In this document: positions 45,051-56,665 of the stretch, piece by piece | Numbering within the stretch: the stretch's first letter is position 1 | Layout: every line of letters begins with the position of its first letter | From: Petunia secreta | Lineage: Eukaryota; Streptophyta; Magnoliopsida; Solanales; Solanaceae | Direction: 5' to 3' | NCBI GenBank assembly: GCA_029990175.1 | Contig: JARKIP010000053.1 | Coordinates: forward strand, 16,944,001 to 17,008,000 | DNA length: 64,000 nt | Notes under the pieces: generated by a model | What the model saw: the letters and a program-made list of their open reading frames with translations, nothing else | The model's database searches: none | What the model was told of the DNA's origin: nothing | Program-made: the position numbers and the translations under genes

Positions 45051-47596
45051 TGTTACACCCCGTACGTCTAAATTGACGTATATCATTATAATATCATGTT
45101 AAGAATGATTTAAGTGAGTTTAAATTAATAATATGACCATATATGATGTTTATATGTTGAATATAAAGTTTGGGAAAAATCAGATTTAAGTTGCGGAAAA
45201 ACCGACTAAGAAATTGCCTTGTAACGGAGCTTTTTCAGCAATTAATTTCATGTATTATATGAAGTCTTTTGGGGACATATCATATACCAAATTGAAGGCC
45301 TTGGAGTGTAGTTTCCAACACTTTTAACGGTTTGCTCATATAACTTATAGATAAAAAGATATGAGCGTCAGAAGTCAGACCAGAAAAAGGGACATAAGCG
45401 CAAAAGAGGACTAGAAATGAAATGTTTTTATTATAAAAGAGAAATTTCTCTCTCTCTCTCGACATTTCCAGTAAAACCACGACTTAAACAGACCTTACTT
45501 CAGTTTTAATCCATATTTTTTGATTTTGAAGAAACAACATCAATCTTGACTCGAAACGGAAGATGGATTGCGTCAAAACGCTCTACGCGATTAGGGTAAC
45601 ATTATGCTACCTTCAATTTCGTCTATAGTTTGAGTTTTAGAATTACTTCATAGCTAAGTAAAGTATCTAAATTCTATTTTATAGCTTGTTTAAGCTTTAG
45701 AAGGTGTGGAATTCAAAGGAAACGAAGTTTAGAAGCTAGAAACATCAAATGTATGTAAGGCTAAACCTTTCTTTTGGCAAGGCATGTATCTTTTAGATTT
45801 TGAAGCTTTTATTAGTTTTAAACTTAGTTTTTCTTGTGAGAAACTTGTATGGTACCAAGGAAACCTTGTATATACTTAATTTGGTACTAAAATCCAAGGT
45901 GAAAGACGTCCAAATCAGAAAGGCAAAACGTTTCAAAATCTGGAAAAAATTGTTTTGAACTTTGGACAGTTGTTAGTATATTGATCATAACTCTTTATAA
46001 AAAATTGATATTAAGATGATTTAAGAATCTACAGAATCCTAATACATATATCTACAACTTTCATGAAGACCATGAGGTCTATAACTTTTATCTGCACCCT
46101 CAAAACTATGATGCAATACAGGACGCTGGTACTGTCTAGAAATTCTGTACATCCGTGGAATTGTTACGCCACTCTCATCTTGTTATCCAGTTAATTTGTT
46201 TATGTAATCAGTTTATCCGGGTATCCATTCCCGTGTATAGTATAGTGTTGGTTCTGTTTTGCGGATCATCCAGTTTTAGAGGAAACTCTGCCGAAATTTC
46301 TATAAAAATCAAAGAGTTAGACAAATTCTAAGTTTCAGGTTGTGTCTACAATTCCATCCAGAGTTTTCTTATCATTCCTTTGAGTCCATATATATTGTCT
46401 CCACATGTGTTATGCCTCATACATGCTTATGCTTATATTGTGATCATGTTATGTGTGATTTGGAGTCCCCCATAGAGGCTGGACATTGGACACACAGTCC
46501 GGTCGCGTGTGATACTACCCGTCTGGGGGATACAGCCCCTCTGGTTCAGGCGGGAGTTGAAACACCTAGTGTGACCGGGTGTCATTCACACACTCTGACC
46601 AGAGAGACTAGATATTACTGGCTGGGGGGGGATATAGCCCATAACACCCACCAGGTTTGTTATATATGCGTATATAGCCACAATATGCACTGCATGATTA
46701 TACATGAGGCTAGTTCCGGTTTTCAGTACCTGATTTGAGGGGATACAGCCCATAACGCCAGACAGGTATTAGTTCAGATGTTCAGTTACCTGATTTGGGG
46801 GGATATAGCCCATAACACCAGACAGGTACCAGTTCAGATAACAGTTCAGTTTTAGTTCAGTTGACAGTTATCAGTTCTCAGTTATCAGCCACCAGTTCTT
46901 AGCGTCAGTATCAGTTGACAGTTATCAGGTCCAGTTTCTAGTAACCAGCTATCAGTCATATTACAGTTATTTATCAGTATAGTTCAGCTCAGTCTTCAGG
47001 TTCAGATTCAGCTAGACTTCAGCTTATATTCATATCATGTTTAGTACGTTCTTCAGATTTCCGGCTATATTGCTATGCTCCAGCTCATGTTTACATATTT
47101 ATATTCCAGCCTACAGTTTCATTCAGCTATGACATATTATATGCTCATGCCTTACATACTTGGTACATATCGTACTCACGCCCTTTTCTGGGGCGCTGCG
47201 TTTCATGCCGCGCAGGTGCAGATAGATCAATGCTTGGACCATGTTAGTAGGCCATCTATCAGCTACTAGAGTCACTCCGCTTACTCCCGGAGTTACTTAT
47301 CTTTTGGTATGTTGTACAGATGTCGAGTAGGTATGGCGGGGCCTTGTCCCGTCCTTTGTATATTCAGTTCAGCACTCTTAGAGGCCTGTAGATATGTCCC
47401 TGTGTGGTGCAGTCAGTATGTTATGTATGTCAGCTTATGTTAGCCTTGTCAGCTATTTGCATTGCATACTCCTTATCAGCTAGGTTTATGCTTATTTTGT
47501 TTATCAGTTATAATGGTTAGCATATTATCAGTAGGATTAGTGATGATTGACACTTAGTGTTGGTCATCCGTCGCGGCCCTAAGTTGGGTCGTGACA
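45051..47596 (+). repeat. 5' LTR of the large-LTR gypsy
   Basis: 2546 bp, TGTTACACCCCGTACGTC to GGTCGTGACA. It has a TC dinucleotide run near 45450, a run of G near 46625, two ~62-bp units containing GATATAGCCCATAACACC-type text at 46730-46850, and a CAGTT/CAGTTATCAG-rich zone at 46840-47000. Open frames inside it (45280-45480 minus, 46340-46738 plus) recur in the other LTR and are not genes. Confidence 0.9.
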
Positions 47597-47600
47597 AAAG

Positions 47601-47612
47601 TGGTATCAGAGC
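47601..47612 (+). other. Primer-binding site, initiator tRNA-Met type
   Basis: TGGTATCAGAGC four bases after the LTR end. Confidence 0.9.
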
Positions 47613-47801
47613 AGTTCAGTCCTAGGGTGTTTACAGGCCGTGTCTAGTACAGTCTTGTTTAGGAGTATGTTGCGCGCCATACTTTTGAACAGGAGGCTAC
47701 AAGGCACTTCAGGACAGTTGTCTTTTTTTATTCTCTAGATCGTGCGATAGAGCCATGATTATAGAATTCAGCCCTCTAACAATAGTAATTTCAGCAAAGC
47801 G

Positions 47802-48510
47802 ATGCCGCCAAAGAAACTAACAGCTACCCAGAAGGGCAAGGTTATTGCCGGCCAGGGTATTAGTAGAGTGCCACCTAAGGTGGATGAGAGTGAGGAGTCC
47901 AGACCTGAGGCTCCATCTGAGGCCTCACAGATCCTATCAATTCAGGGTGATATTAGAGGTACTGCAGCTACTATACCTCCACCTTCTTAGCCTGATAGTC
48001 AGGGGCAGGAAATGAGGGATGCCATCAGATTATCGACTAGTGTTGTAGTTGCTCAGACTAGACAACACAGTGCAGATGCCCAGGGAGATGTTGGATCCAG
48101 GATCAATGATTTTATCAGGCTAGAGCCTACAGTCTTCACCGGATCCCGTACAGGAGAAGACTCTCAGGATTTTCTATTGAGGATAGCCAGAGTGTTGAGG
48201 GTTATGCACGTGTCAGACACAGAGTTAGTAGAGTTGGCTGCATTCAGATTGCATAACCTAGCAGCAGGGTGATACCAGACATGGGAGCTATCTAGACGGC
48301 CTGATGTTACTCCCACGACTTGGAAGGAATTCTCAGATACCTTCCTTTATCAGTATATGCCTATAGAGACATAGGGAGCCCGTGCTAATCAGTTCCTGAC
48401 CTTGAGACAGGGAAGTTTGAGTGTAGAAGAGTATAATTATTGCTTTAATTCTTTAGCATGGTTTGCCCCTACGGTTGTAGTGAGTATGGAGGATAGAATT
48501 CACAGGTGTA
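47802..48510 (+). pseudogene. Large-LTR gypsy gag, truncated
   Basis: ATG at 47802 gives MPPKKLTATQKGKVIAGQG, the start of this chromovirus-type Gag. After a stop (TAG at 47988) the frame goes on through NDFIRLEPTVFTGSRTGEDS and DFLLRIARVLRVMHVSDTEL, then WEL and SDTFLYQYMPIET. The reading breaks off near 48510, in VSMEDRIHR, where integrase sequence begins. Confidence 0.8.
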
Positions 48511-49320
48511 TCTGAGTACAGTATTTCATCCATAGACAGACAGACAGGCTGAGCGGACCATTCAAACATTAGAAAATATGCTTAGAGCTTACGTGTTAGA
48601 TTTTAGAAGCAGCTGGAATGGTCACCTACTGTTGATAGAGTTTGCATATAGTAATAGCTATCATTCTAGCATACAGATGGTGCCATATGAAGCTTTGTAT
48701 GGGCACAAATGCAGGTTTTCTATATGATGGTTCAAGGTTGGCGAGTCTCAATTGATAGGTCCAGACTTAATTCAACAAGAAATTGATAAAGTCAAGTTGA
48801 TCAGGGAAATATTATTAGCAGTGCAGAGCAGACAGAAGTCCTATGCAGATAATCGACATTGAGATTTAGAATTTCATATTGGCGATTAGGTATTCCTGAC
48901 AGTATCACCTATGAAAGGCGTTATGAGATTTGAAAAGAAGGGAAAGCTTAGCCCTAGATTTATTAGTCCATATCAGATTATCAGGCGAGTTGGGCGTGTA
49001 GCCTACGAGTTAGACCTTCAAGCAGACCTTCAGGAGGTACATCTAGTATTCCATGTTTCCATGCTCAAAAAAAAATGTGTCAGAGATCCTTCTAGAGTTG
49101 TACCAGTAGAGGATGTACAGATTACAGAACAGTTGACTAATAAGGAGGTGCCAGTTGCAATTTAAAGAGGCAGATTCGTCGAGTAAGGACGAAAGACATT
49201 CCTTTAGTTAAGATGCTATATCAAAGCAATAATATAGAAGAAATAACTTGGGAAGCTAAAAATGACATGAGGGCCAAATATACACATCTCTTCATTACTT
49301 CGAGTATGTAACAGATCATT
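48511..49320 (+). pseudogene. Large-LTR gypsy integrase C-terminal half with chromodomain-like tail
   Basis: It enters at STVFHP-TDRQAERTIQTLEN (catalytic Glu region). QMVPYEALYGHKC, QSRQKSYADNRH and KGKLSPRFISPYQIIRRVG follow, then VFHVSMLKKKC and VPVEDVQITEQL. After a stop and a shift near 49165 the chromodomain-like tail is visible (WEAKNDMRAKYTHLF). Stops at former CAG, CGA and TGG codons are typical of C-to-T or G-to-A decay. Confidence 0.85.
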
Positions 49321-49370
49321 GCTTAATGCTTCTACATACTTAATTTAACATTCGAGGACGAATGTTCCTA

Positions 49371-49382
49371 ACGGGGGAATAT
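49371..49382 (+). other. Polypurine tract of the large-LTR gypsy
   Basis: ACGGGGGAATAT directly before TGTTACACC of the 3' LTR. Confidence 0.8.
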
Positions 49383-51926
49383 TGTTACACCCCGTACGTC
49401 TAAATTGACGTATATCATTATAATATCATGTTAAGAATTATTTAAGTGAGTTTAAAGTAATAATATGACCATATATGATGTTTATATGTTGAATATAAAG
49501 TTTGGGAAAAATCAGATTTAAGTTGCGGAAAAACCGACTAAGAAATTGCCTTGTAACGGAGCTTTTTCAGCAATTAATTTCATGTATTATATGAAGTCTT
49601 TTGGGGACATATCATATACCAAATTGAAGGCCTTGGAGTGTAGTTTCCAACACTTTTAACGGTTTGCTCATATAACTTATAGATAAAAAGATATGAGCGT
49701 CAGAAGTCAGACCAGAAAAAGGGACATAAGCGCAAAAGAGGACTAGAAATGAAATATTTTTATTATAAAAGAGAAATTTCTCTCTCTCTCTCGACATTTC
49801 CAGTAAAACCACGACTTAAACAGACCTTACTTCAGTTTTAATCCATATTTTTTGATTTTGAAGAAACAACATCAATCTTGACTCGAAACGGAAGATGGAT
49901 TGCGTCAAAACGCTCTACGCGATTAGGGTAACATTATGCTACCTTCAATTTCGTCTATAGTTTGAGTTTTAGAATTACTTCATAGCTAAGTAAAGTATCT
50001 AAATTCTATTTTATAGCTTGTTTAAGCTTTAGAAGGTGTGGAATTCAAAGGAAACGAAGTTTAGAAGCTAGAAACATCAAAGGTATGTAAGGCTAAACCT
50101 TTCTTTTGGCAAGGCATGTATCTTTTAGATTTTGAAGCTTTTATTAGTTTTAAACTTAGTTTTTCTTGTGAGAAACTTGTATGGTACCAAGGAAACCTTG
50201 TATATACTTAATTTGGTACTAATATCCAAGGTGAAAGACGTCCAAATCAGAAAGGCAAAACGTTTCAAAATCTGGAAAATTGTTTTGAACTTTGGACAGT
50301 TGTTAGTATATTGATCATAACTCCTTATACAAAATTGATATTAAGATGATTTAAGAATCTACAGAATCCTAATACATATATCTACAACTTTCATGAAGAC
50401 CATGAGGTCTATAACTTTTATCTGCACCCTAAAAACTATAATGCAATACAGGACGCTGGTACTGTCTAGAAATTCTGTACATCCGTGGAATTGTTACGCC
50501 ACTCTCATCTTGTTATCCAGTTAATTTGTTTATGTTATCAGTTTATCCGGGTATCCATTCCCGTGTATAGTATAGTGTTGGTTCTGTTTTGCGGATCATC
50601 CAGTTTTAGAGGAAACTCTGCCGAAATTTCTATAAAAATCAAAGAGTTAGACAAATTCTAAGTTTCAGGTTGTGTCTACAATTCCATCCAGAGTTTTCTT
50701 ATCATTCCTTTGAGTCCATATATATTGTCTCCACATGTGTTATGCCTCATACATGCTTATGCTTATATTGTGATCATGTTATGTGTGATTTGGAGTCCCC
50801 CATAAAGGCTGGACATTGGACACACAGTCCGGTCGCGTGTGATACTACCCTCTGGGGGATACAGCCCCTCTGGTTCAGGCGGGAGTTGAAACACCTAGTG
50901 TGACCGGGTGTCATTCACACACTCTGACCTGAGAGACTAGATATTACTGGCTGGGGGGGGGATATAGCCCATAACACCCACCAGGTTTGTTATATATGCG
51001 TATATAGCCACAATATGCACTGCATGATTATACATGAGGCTAGTTCCGGTTTTCAGTACCTGATTTGGGGGGATACAGCCCATAACGCCAGACAGGTACT
51101 AGTTCAGATGTTCAGTTACCTGATTTGGGGGGATATAGCCCATAACACCAGACAGGTACCAGTTCAGATAACAGTTCAGTTTTAGTTCAGTTGACAGTTA
51201 TCAGTTCTCAGTTATCAGCCACCAGTTCTTAGCGTCAGTATCAGTTGACAGTTATCAGGTCCAGTTTCTAGTAACCAGCTATCAGTCATATTACAGTTAT
51301 TTATCAGTATAGTTCAGCTCAGTCTTCAGGTTCAGATTCAGCTAGACTTCAGCTTATATTCATATCATGTTTAATACGTTCTTCAGATTTCCAGCTATAT
51401 TGCTATGCTCCAGCTCATGTTTACATATTTATATTCCAGCCTACAGTTTCATTCAGCTATGACATATTATATGCTCATGCCTTACATACTTGGTACATAT
51501 CGTACTCACGCCCTTTTCTGGGGCGCTGCGTTTCATGCCGCGCAGGTGCAGATAGATCAATGCTTGGACCATGTTAGTAGGCCATCTATCAGCTACTAGA
51601 GTCACTCCGCTTACTCCCGGAGTTACTTATCTTTTGGTATGTTGTACAGATGTCGAGTAGGTATGGCGGGGCCTTGTCCCGTCCTTTGTATATTCAGTTC
51701 AGCACTCTTAGAGGCCTGTAGATATGTCCCTGTGTGGTGCAGTCAGTATGTTATGTATGTCAGCTTATGTTAGCCTTGTCAGCTATTTGCATTGCATACT
51801 CCTTATCAGCTAGGTTTATGCTTATTCTGTTTATCAGTTATAATGGTTAGCATATTATCAGTAGGATTAGTGATGATCGACACTTAGTGTTGGTCATCCG
51901 TCGCGGCCCTAAGTTGGGTCGTGAAA
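49383..51926 (+). repeat. 3' LTR of the large-LTR gypsy
   Basis: 2544 bp, nearly identical to the 5' LTR. Its last bases are GTGAAA where the 5' LTR has GTGACA, so the terminal CA has mutated to AA. The exact ATACT that follows fixes the end at 51926. Confidence 0.9.
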
Positions 51927-52216
51927 ATACTCACCTGGGAGGTCGATCACATAGGCATTGTTGTTGATCTTGCTCAGCACTTGAAATGGACCATCCCCTC
52001 GAGGTGCCAATTTTCCTTTTTTCTTTTTGATTCGGGAATCGCTCTCTTCGAAAGTGAACCCAAACCAAATCTCCCTTCTTCAACTCCAACTTCTTTCGCC
52101 CCTTGTTCTTTTTCAATGCCACCTTAGCAAGCTTCCTTAAGATTCTTCTTTGCCTTGGCGTGCAACTCGAGCAAAGCTTTGGCTCGGTGAGTACCTTCAA
52201 AATCAATAATAACATC
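51927..52216 (-). pseudogene. Minus-strand gypsy integrase C-terminal domain
   Basis: On the minus strand KKGDLVWVHFRRERFPNQ, then DGPFQVLSKINNNAYVIDLP, is the usual integrase C-terminal region. A frame change lies between the two phrases. The end is cut at 51927 by the younger element and resumes at 45050. Confidence 0.85.
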
Positions 52217-52951
52217 TCAAGGCAATGGGGTTAGATCAAGTGGAATTAAAGGATTAAATCCGTACACACATTTGAACGGGGTCATATTTATTATTCTATG
52301 CATCGTTCGATTGTATGCAAACTCCATCATGGGCAAACGATCAGCCCAGTTTCCAACCTTGCCTTTGGGCATAGCTCGAAGCAGAGCTCCCACAGTTCGA
52401 TTAACTACCTCGGCCTGTCCATCAGTCTGAGGATGGTGAGACGTCGAGAATAGTAGTTTGGTGCCGAGGGCACCCCACAAACATTTCCAAAAATGACTCA
52501 AAAACTTCGAGTCTCGATCACTCACAATTGTACGTGGCACACCATGCAATTTTAACACATGATTAATAAACAAGGAAGCAACATGTTGTGCATAATCGCA
52601 TTTTTTGCAAGGAATAAAGTGAGCCATTTTGAAAAATCGGTCCACGACAACGAAGATGCTATCATGTCCTCCCTCCGACCTCGGTAACCCCAACACAAAG
52701 TCCATGGATATATCAACCCAAGGTCGATCAGGCACAGGCAACGGGGTATACAAACTATGAGGGTTGGACTTCGATTTAGCCTTCTCGCATACGAGACAAG
52801 CATTGCAAAGCTTTTCCACATCTCGTTGTATTTTTGGCCAATGGAACTGCTCGGTTAAGATACCAAGAGTTTTGTCGACATCGAATTGTCCCATCAAGCC
52901 TCCAGAGTGAGCTTCTCGAACTAAGAGCTCTCTCCACGATGCCACTGGCAC
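52217..52951 (-). pseudogene. Minus-strand gypsy integrase, open frame
   Basis: A 244-codon open frame. It starts in the zinc-binding part (HSGGLMGQFDVDKTLGIL, then CNACLVCEKAKSKS) and holds the full catalytic triad: SMDFVLGLPRSEGG, TIVSDRDSKFLSHFW and HPQTDGQAEVVNRTVGALL. TPFKCVYGFNPLIPLDL follows. No internal stop is present, although the polyprotein as a whole is broken. It inserts cDNA into the genome. Confidence 0.85.
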
Positions 52952-53218
52952 ACATACCCTCCCATTCTTGAAAAGGTAGCCATCGTGTCATTGATATTTC
53001 TCAACCCTTCGACCACTCAAGATTGCATCTCGAACGCATTTCAGCTTGGGATCATCTTCGTACATCGGCTTAATGCTTTCGAATCCCATGAGCCTCGAGG
53101 CGAGAGTGGTCGCTAAGGCAAATTTCCTCGATAACGCATCAGCCACAACATTGTCTTTTCCCTTTTTGTAATGAATTACATAGGGAAAACTTTCAATGAA
53201 TTCAACCCATTTGGCATG
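52952..53218 (-). pseudogene. Minus-strand gypsy RNase H to integrase linker
   Basis: The minus strand between the two open frames gives KWVEFIESFPYVIHYKKGK and NVVADALSRKFALATTLA in shifting frames, the usual end of RNase H and linker. A stop interrupts near 52985. Confidence 0.7.
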
Positions 53219-54058
53219 TCATCGGTTCAATTTCTCCTGACCTCGGAGATGCTTCATAGATTCATGATCACTTTTAATCACAAACTCTCGAGGCCACAAA
53301 TAATGTTGCCAATGGGCGAGTGCTCGAACGAGGGCATACAGTTCCTTGTCATACGTAGAGTAGCTCAAGGTTTCACCCTTAAGCTTTTCGCTGAAGTAAG
53401 TGATCGGCTTCAATTCTTGCATAAGCACTCCTCCAATCCCAACTCCGGATGCATCACACTCGACTTCGAATACTTTGCCAAAGTTAGGGAGTTGCAACAA
53501 CGGGGCTGAGTAAAGCCTCCATTTCAACTCTTGCAAAGCCCTCTCTTGGGACTCTCCCCATACAAATGGATGGTCTTTCTTTACCAGCTCGGTTAAAGGA
53601 GCTGCCACGGTGCTAAAGTCACGAACAAACCTTCGGTAAAAGCTAGCTAAACCATGGAAGCTACGAACTTGAGATACCGAGGTTGGAGTTGGCCAATCTT
53701 TGATGGCTTCGACTTTTGACTCATCGACTTCAACACCATTAGCACTCACAACGAATCCTAGAAAGACTACACGCTCGACACAAAAGGCACATTTCTTGAA
53801 GTTAGCATATAACTTCTCATCTCGAAGCTTATCAAGCACTAGCCTTAGGTGTTCGACATGTTCATCCACAGATTTGCTATAAATAAGGATGTCATCGAAG
53901 TAAACGACAGCAAACTTATTTATGAACGGTTTGAGCACATGGTTCATCAGTCGCATGAATGTGCTTGGTGCGTTAGAGAGGCCACAAGGCATCACTAACC
54001 ATTCATAGAGACCGAATTTGGTCTTGAATGCAGTTTTCCACTCGTCTCCGGGTTTCAT
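53219..54058 (-). pseudogene. Minus-strand gypsy RT and RNase H, open frame
   Basis: A 279-codon open frame. FGLYEWLVMPCGLSNAPSTF and VVYFDDILIYSKS hold the RT catalytic Asp pair (YFDD). RSFHGLASFYRRFVRDFS and LTELVKKDHPF are the connection. RNase H shows EVECDASGVGIGGVLMQ (Asp), STYDKELYALVRAL (Glu) and FVIKSDHESMKHLRG (Asp). All expected catalytic residues of these parts are present. Confidence 0.85.
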
Positions 54059-54600
54059 TTCGATTTGGTGGTAATCGGACCTCAGGTCTATCTTCGAAAA
54101 TCATGAAGAACCACTTAACTCATCAAGCATGTCATCTAATCGAGGGATAGGATGACGAAACTTTACCGTGATTTTGTTGACTGCTCGACAATCAACGCAC
54201 ATTCGCCAAGTTCCATCTTTCTTTGGGACAAGGATAACAAGAACGGAGCAAGGACTCAAGCTCTCTCGAATGAAGCCCTTGTTCAGCAGCTCATCAACCT
54301 GCCTTTGGAGCTCTTTTGTGTCTTCGGGATTACACCGGTATGCAGGTTTGTCGGGGATTTGAGACCCCGGTACGAAGTCAATTTAGTGCTCGATCCCTCT
54401 CAACGGAGGTAATCCACCTGGCATTTCTTCGGGAAACATGTCTTCGAAGTCCTGCAAAACACTTTGTAAAGCACTAGGCAAAGGGTTATCGTTAGAAAAA
54501 TCATGATTAAAGTTTAGAAAGATACCCTTGTGCACGAGGCAAATCAACATCTAATCGTTGTCGTTGCCTCGTAGATACTCACCCGGTTGCATGATTGCAC
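54059..54600 (-). pseudogene. Minus-strand gypsy RT, N-terminal part
   Basis: On the minus strand KELQRQVDELLNKGFIRESL, PKKDGTWRMCVDCRAVNKI and RHPIPRLDDMLDEL are readable, then GSS, a stop, FSKIDLRSDYHQIE and the open frame below 54058. One stop and one frame change make it inactive. Confidence 0.8.
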
Positions 54601-55392
54601 AGATATTTCTTACCTCAGGCGGTGAATTGTTCTTCGGCCACAAATTTTGTTCCCATCGGAAGCTTAATTTTTGCCACTTCTTTCAATTCTTTCATTCTTT
54701 TATAATCCTCGCTGACTTGCTTCGGAGACAAGGGTTTAAGTATGAAACTTTTCCCTTCGAGCTTAGCAGTGTAAGTTTTGGATCTTCTATTGTGAACAAC
54801 CGACCGATCATAGTGCCATGGTCGACCCAATAGCATATGACAAGCTTGCATCGGTACCACATCGAACATCATTTCATCTTGATATTCTCCAACTTTGAAC
54901 TTGATCCACACTTGTTTGACAACCTTCAATCCTACCACACTCATTTAACCATTGTAATCTGTAATGATAGGGATGTTTCAAGGTAGGTAGTCCTATTTGT
55001 AAAACCAAGATTTGGCTCACTACATTCGCACAACTACCCGAATCAATGATCATCGAACATACTTTCACCCTCACTCGACATCGGGTATGAAAAAGGTTTT
55101 CTCTTCGGTTGTCCTCTTCTTCGAGAGTCATGCAGCTCAAATTCCTTTTAACTACAAGAAACATTTTCGGATGATCAGCTTCGGCAGCTTCACGACCATC
55201 ATCTTCAGCTCGGTCAATCTCCTCGGAATCTTCTTCCTCGATGTCACTCGCTTGCTCACAAACATCTCCATTGTCGAGTACAAGCATAACTATGCGAGTT
55301 GGACATTCTTTTGCCATGTGACCATAACCTTTGCATTTATGACACTGAATACTTGAAGCACTAGGAGAATTTAGTTGAACTTTACCTCCCAC
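54601..55392 (-). pseudogene. Minus-strand gypsy zinc knuckle and protease
   Basis: An intact knuckle, CHKCKGYGHMAKECP, is followed by an acidic stretch and then MIIDSGSCANVVS, the aspartic protease active site (DSG). The frame goes on to GLPTLKHPYHYRLQWL, shifts near 54900 and continues YQDEMMFDVVPMQACHMLLG and RPWHYDRSVVHN. The active-site residues look intact. Confidence 0.85.
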
Positions 55393-56665
55393 TTCTCTTA
55401 GCTAGTTAACGATCACACCCCTCTCGAAGGGTTTCTTCGTCTCTCGAATAGTATTAGCACTTGTTGGATTCGGACGCTTCCAATCTTTACCTCGGTTCAA
55501 AGGAGTTGAAGTAGTGACTCCTCGGTACCCATTTGCTTTATCGTCCTTATCCCATTTTTCAGCTTTGATGGCAGCATGAAACACATCTTCCAAAGTTTGG
55601 TACACATGCAGCCTCAATTGAGATGACACATCTCGAGCCAAGCCATTTTTGATTCAGATGATGGCTTGCTCGTCATCTTCTTCCATATCAAGAGCCAATC
55701 AAATTCTCTCGAACTCATCATGATATTCTTCAATCGATTTGGACCCTTGTTTCAACTCGAAGAGCTTTCGAAGTTGTTCCTGCCAATATTTGGCATTCAC
55801 ATACTTAGCATCCATTGCTCTCTTCAACTGCGCCCATGTGGTGACTTCGGGATAAGCATTTCTTCGTCTCAACCTTTTGTCAGCCTCCCACCATGTTGAT
55901 GCATATGCCTCAAACGAAGCAATAGCATGTGCAGCTTTTCTCTCTTCAATCATCTCATTGGTTTCGAAGATTCGTTCCAATTTAAGCTTCCAGTCAAGAT
56001 ATTGGTCTAGATCACTAGTTCCTCTGAATAGTAGAATAGTTATCTTGACACTATTCAAGTTTGAATCACGAGCACCTCGAATCTGTTCGGATACTCATCA
56101 TAATAGTCATCAGCCTCACGCTCAATATTTCGATCAACATTTGCGCCTCGGCCTCGACCTTAGAAATTCCCACAACCTCGTTGAGCCTGCCTTCATTGAA
56201 CGAACGGTGGCTCATATTCAGGTTCGAGAATTTCTTCTCCATCGACCTCCTCATCAACGGCTTCAAGTTGTCTTCGGGCCATTGGAAGTGGTAACCTATC
56301 TACTCGGGGAATGCTCAAGTTTGAAAATAAGCTTGGGGATTGCCCAAGTTTGGTTGTTGCACTTGGGGATTGCCCAAGTGTTGATTAGCTAGAGGATTGC
56401 CCACAGCTTCACTTCAATCAGCCTTTTCCTTCAACTGTTGTTGTCGAAGGAGCTCAGCAAATTGCTCCGGTTTCATAGGAGTAGAGTTGCTCGTTCCAGC
56501 GCCGGACCAATGTTAGGCCACAGACACACTACCTTGCTCGAGGTTAGATACTCGAGCACTCACTCCTCTTACTTCGTCACTGATGCCTTGTATCGCAGCC
56601 ATGAGATCGGCTAACGACACCTCGGGCTTCTCAATGCCTTTTCCTTCGCCTCCATTCCCAGCCAT
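55393..56665 (-). pseudogene. Minus-strand gypsy gag
   Basis: ATG at 56665 gives MAGNGGEGKGIEKPEVSLAD and VRGVSARVSNLEQGSVSVA, then a stop. Further frames give PMKPEQFAELLRQQQLKEK and, at 56058-55699, LDQYLDWKLKLERIFETNEM, AYASTWWEADKRLRR and LRKLFELKQGSKSIEEYHDE, the Retrotrans_gag core. VYQTLEDVFHAAIKAEKWD and ERGVIVN come next. Repeats of QVQQPNLGNPQ- and NLGNPQ-type text occur near 56310-56400. Confidence 0.8.

Larger units (their letters stand above)
45051..51926 (+). mobile_element. Large-LTR Ty3/gypsy element with most of pol deleted; youngest in the nest
   Basis: 6876 bp with LTRs 45051-47596 and 49383-51926 and an exact target duplication ATACT (45046-45050 and 51927-51931). The internal 1.8 kb has the primer site, a gag fragment joined to the end of integrase with a chromodomain-like tail, and the polypurine tract. 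Protease, RT, RNase H and the first half of integrase are missing. The LTRs are nearly identical by eye, which fits the innermost position. Any movement must have used enzymes from another copy, unless the deletion came later. Confidence 0.9.

Noticed and set aside
46340..46738. 132-residue ORF in the large LTR
   Set aside because: It lies wholly in an LTR, and the copy in the other LTR (50670) is frame-shifted, so it is not maintained.
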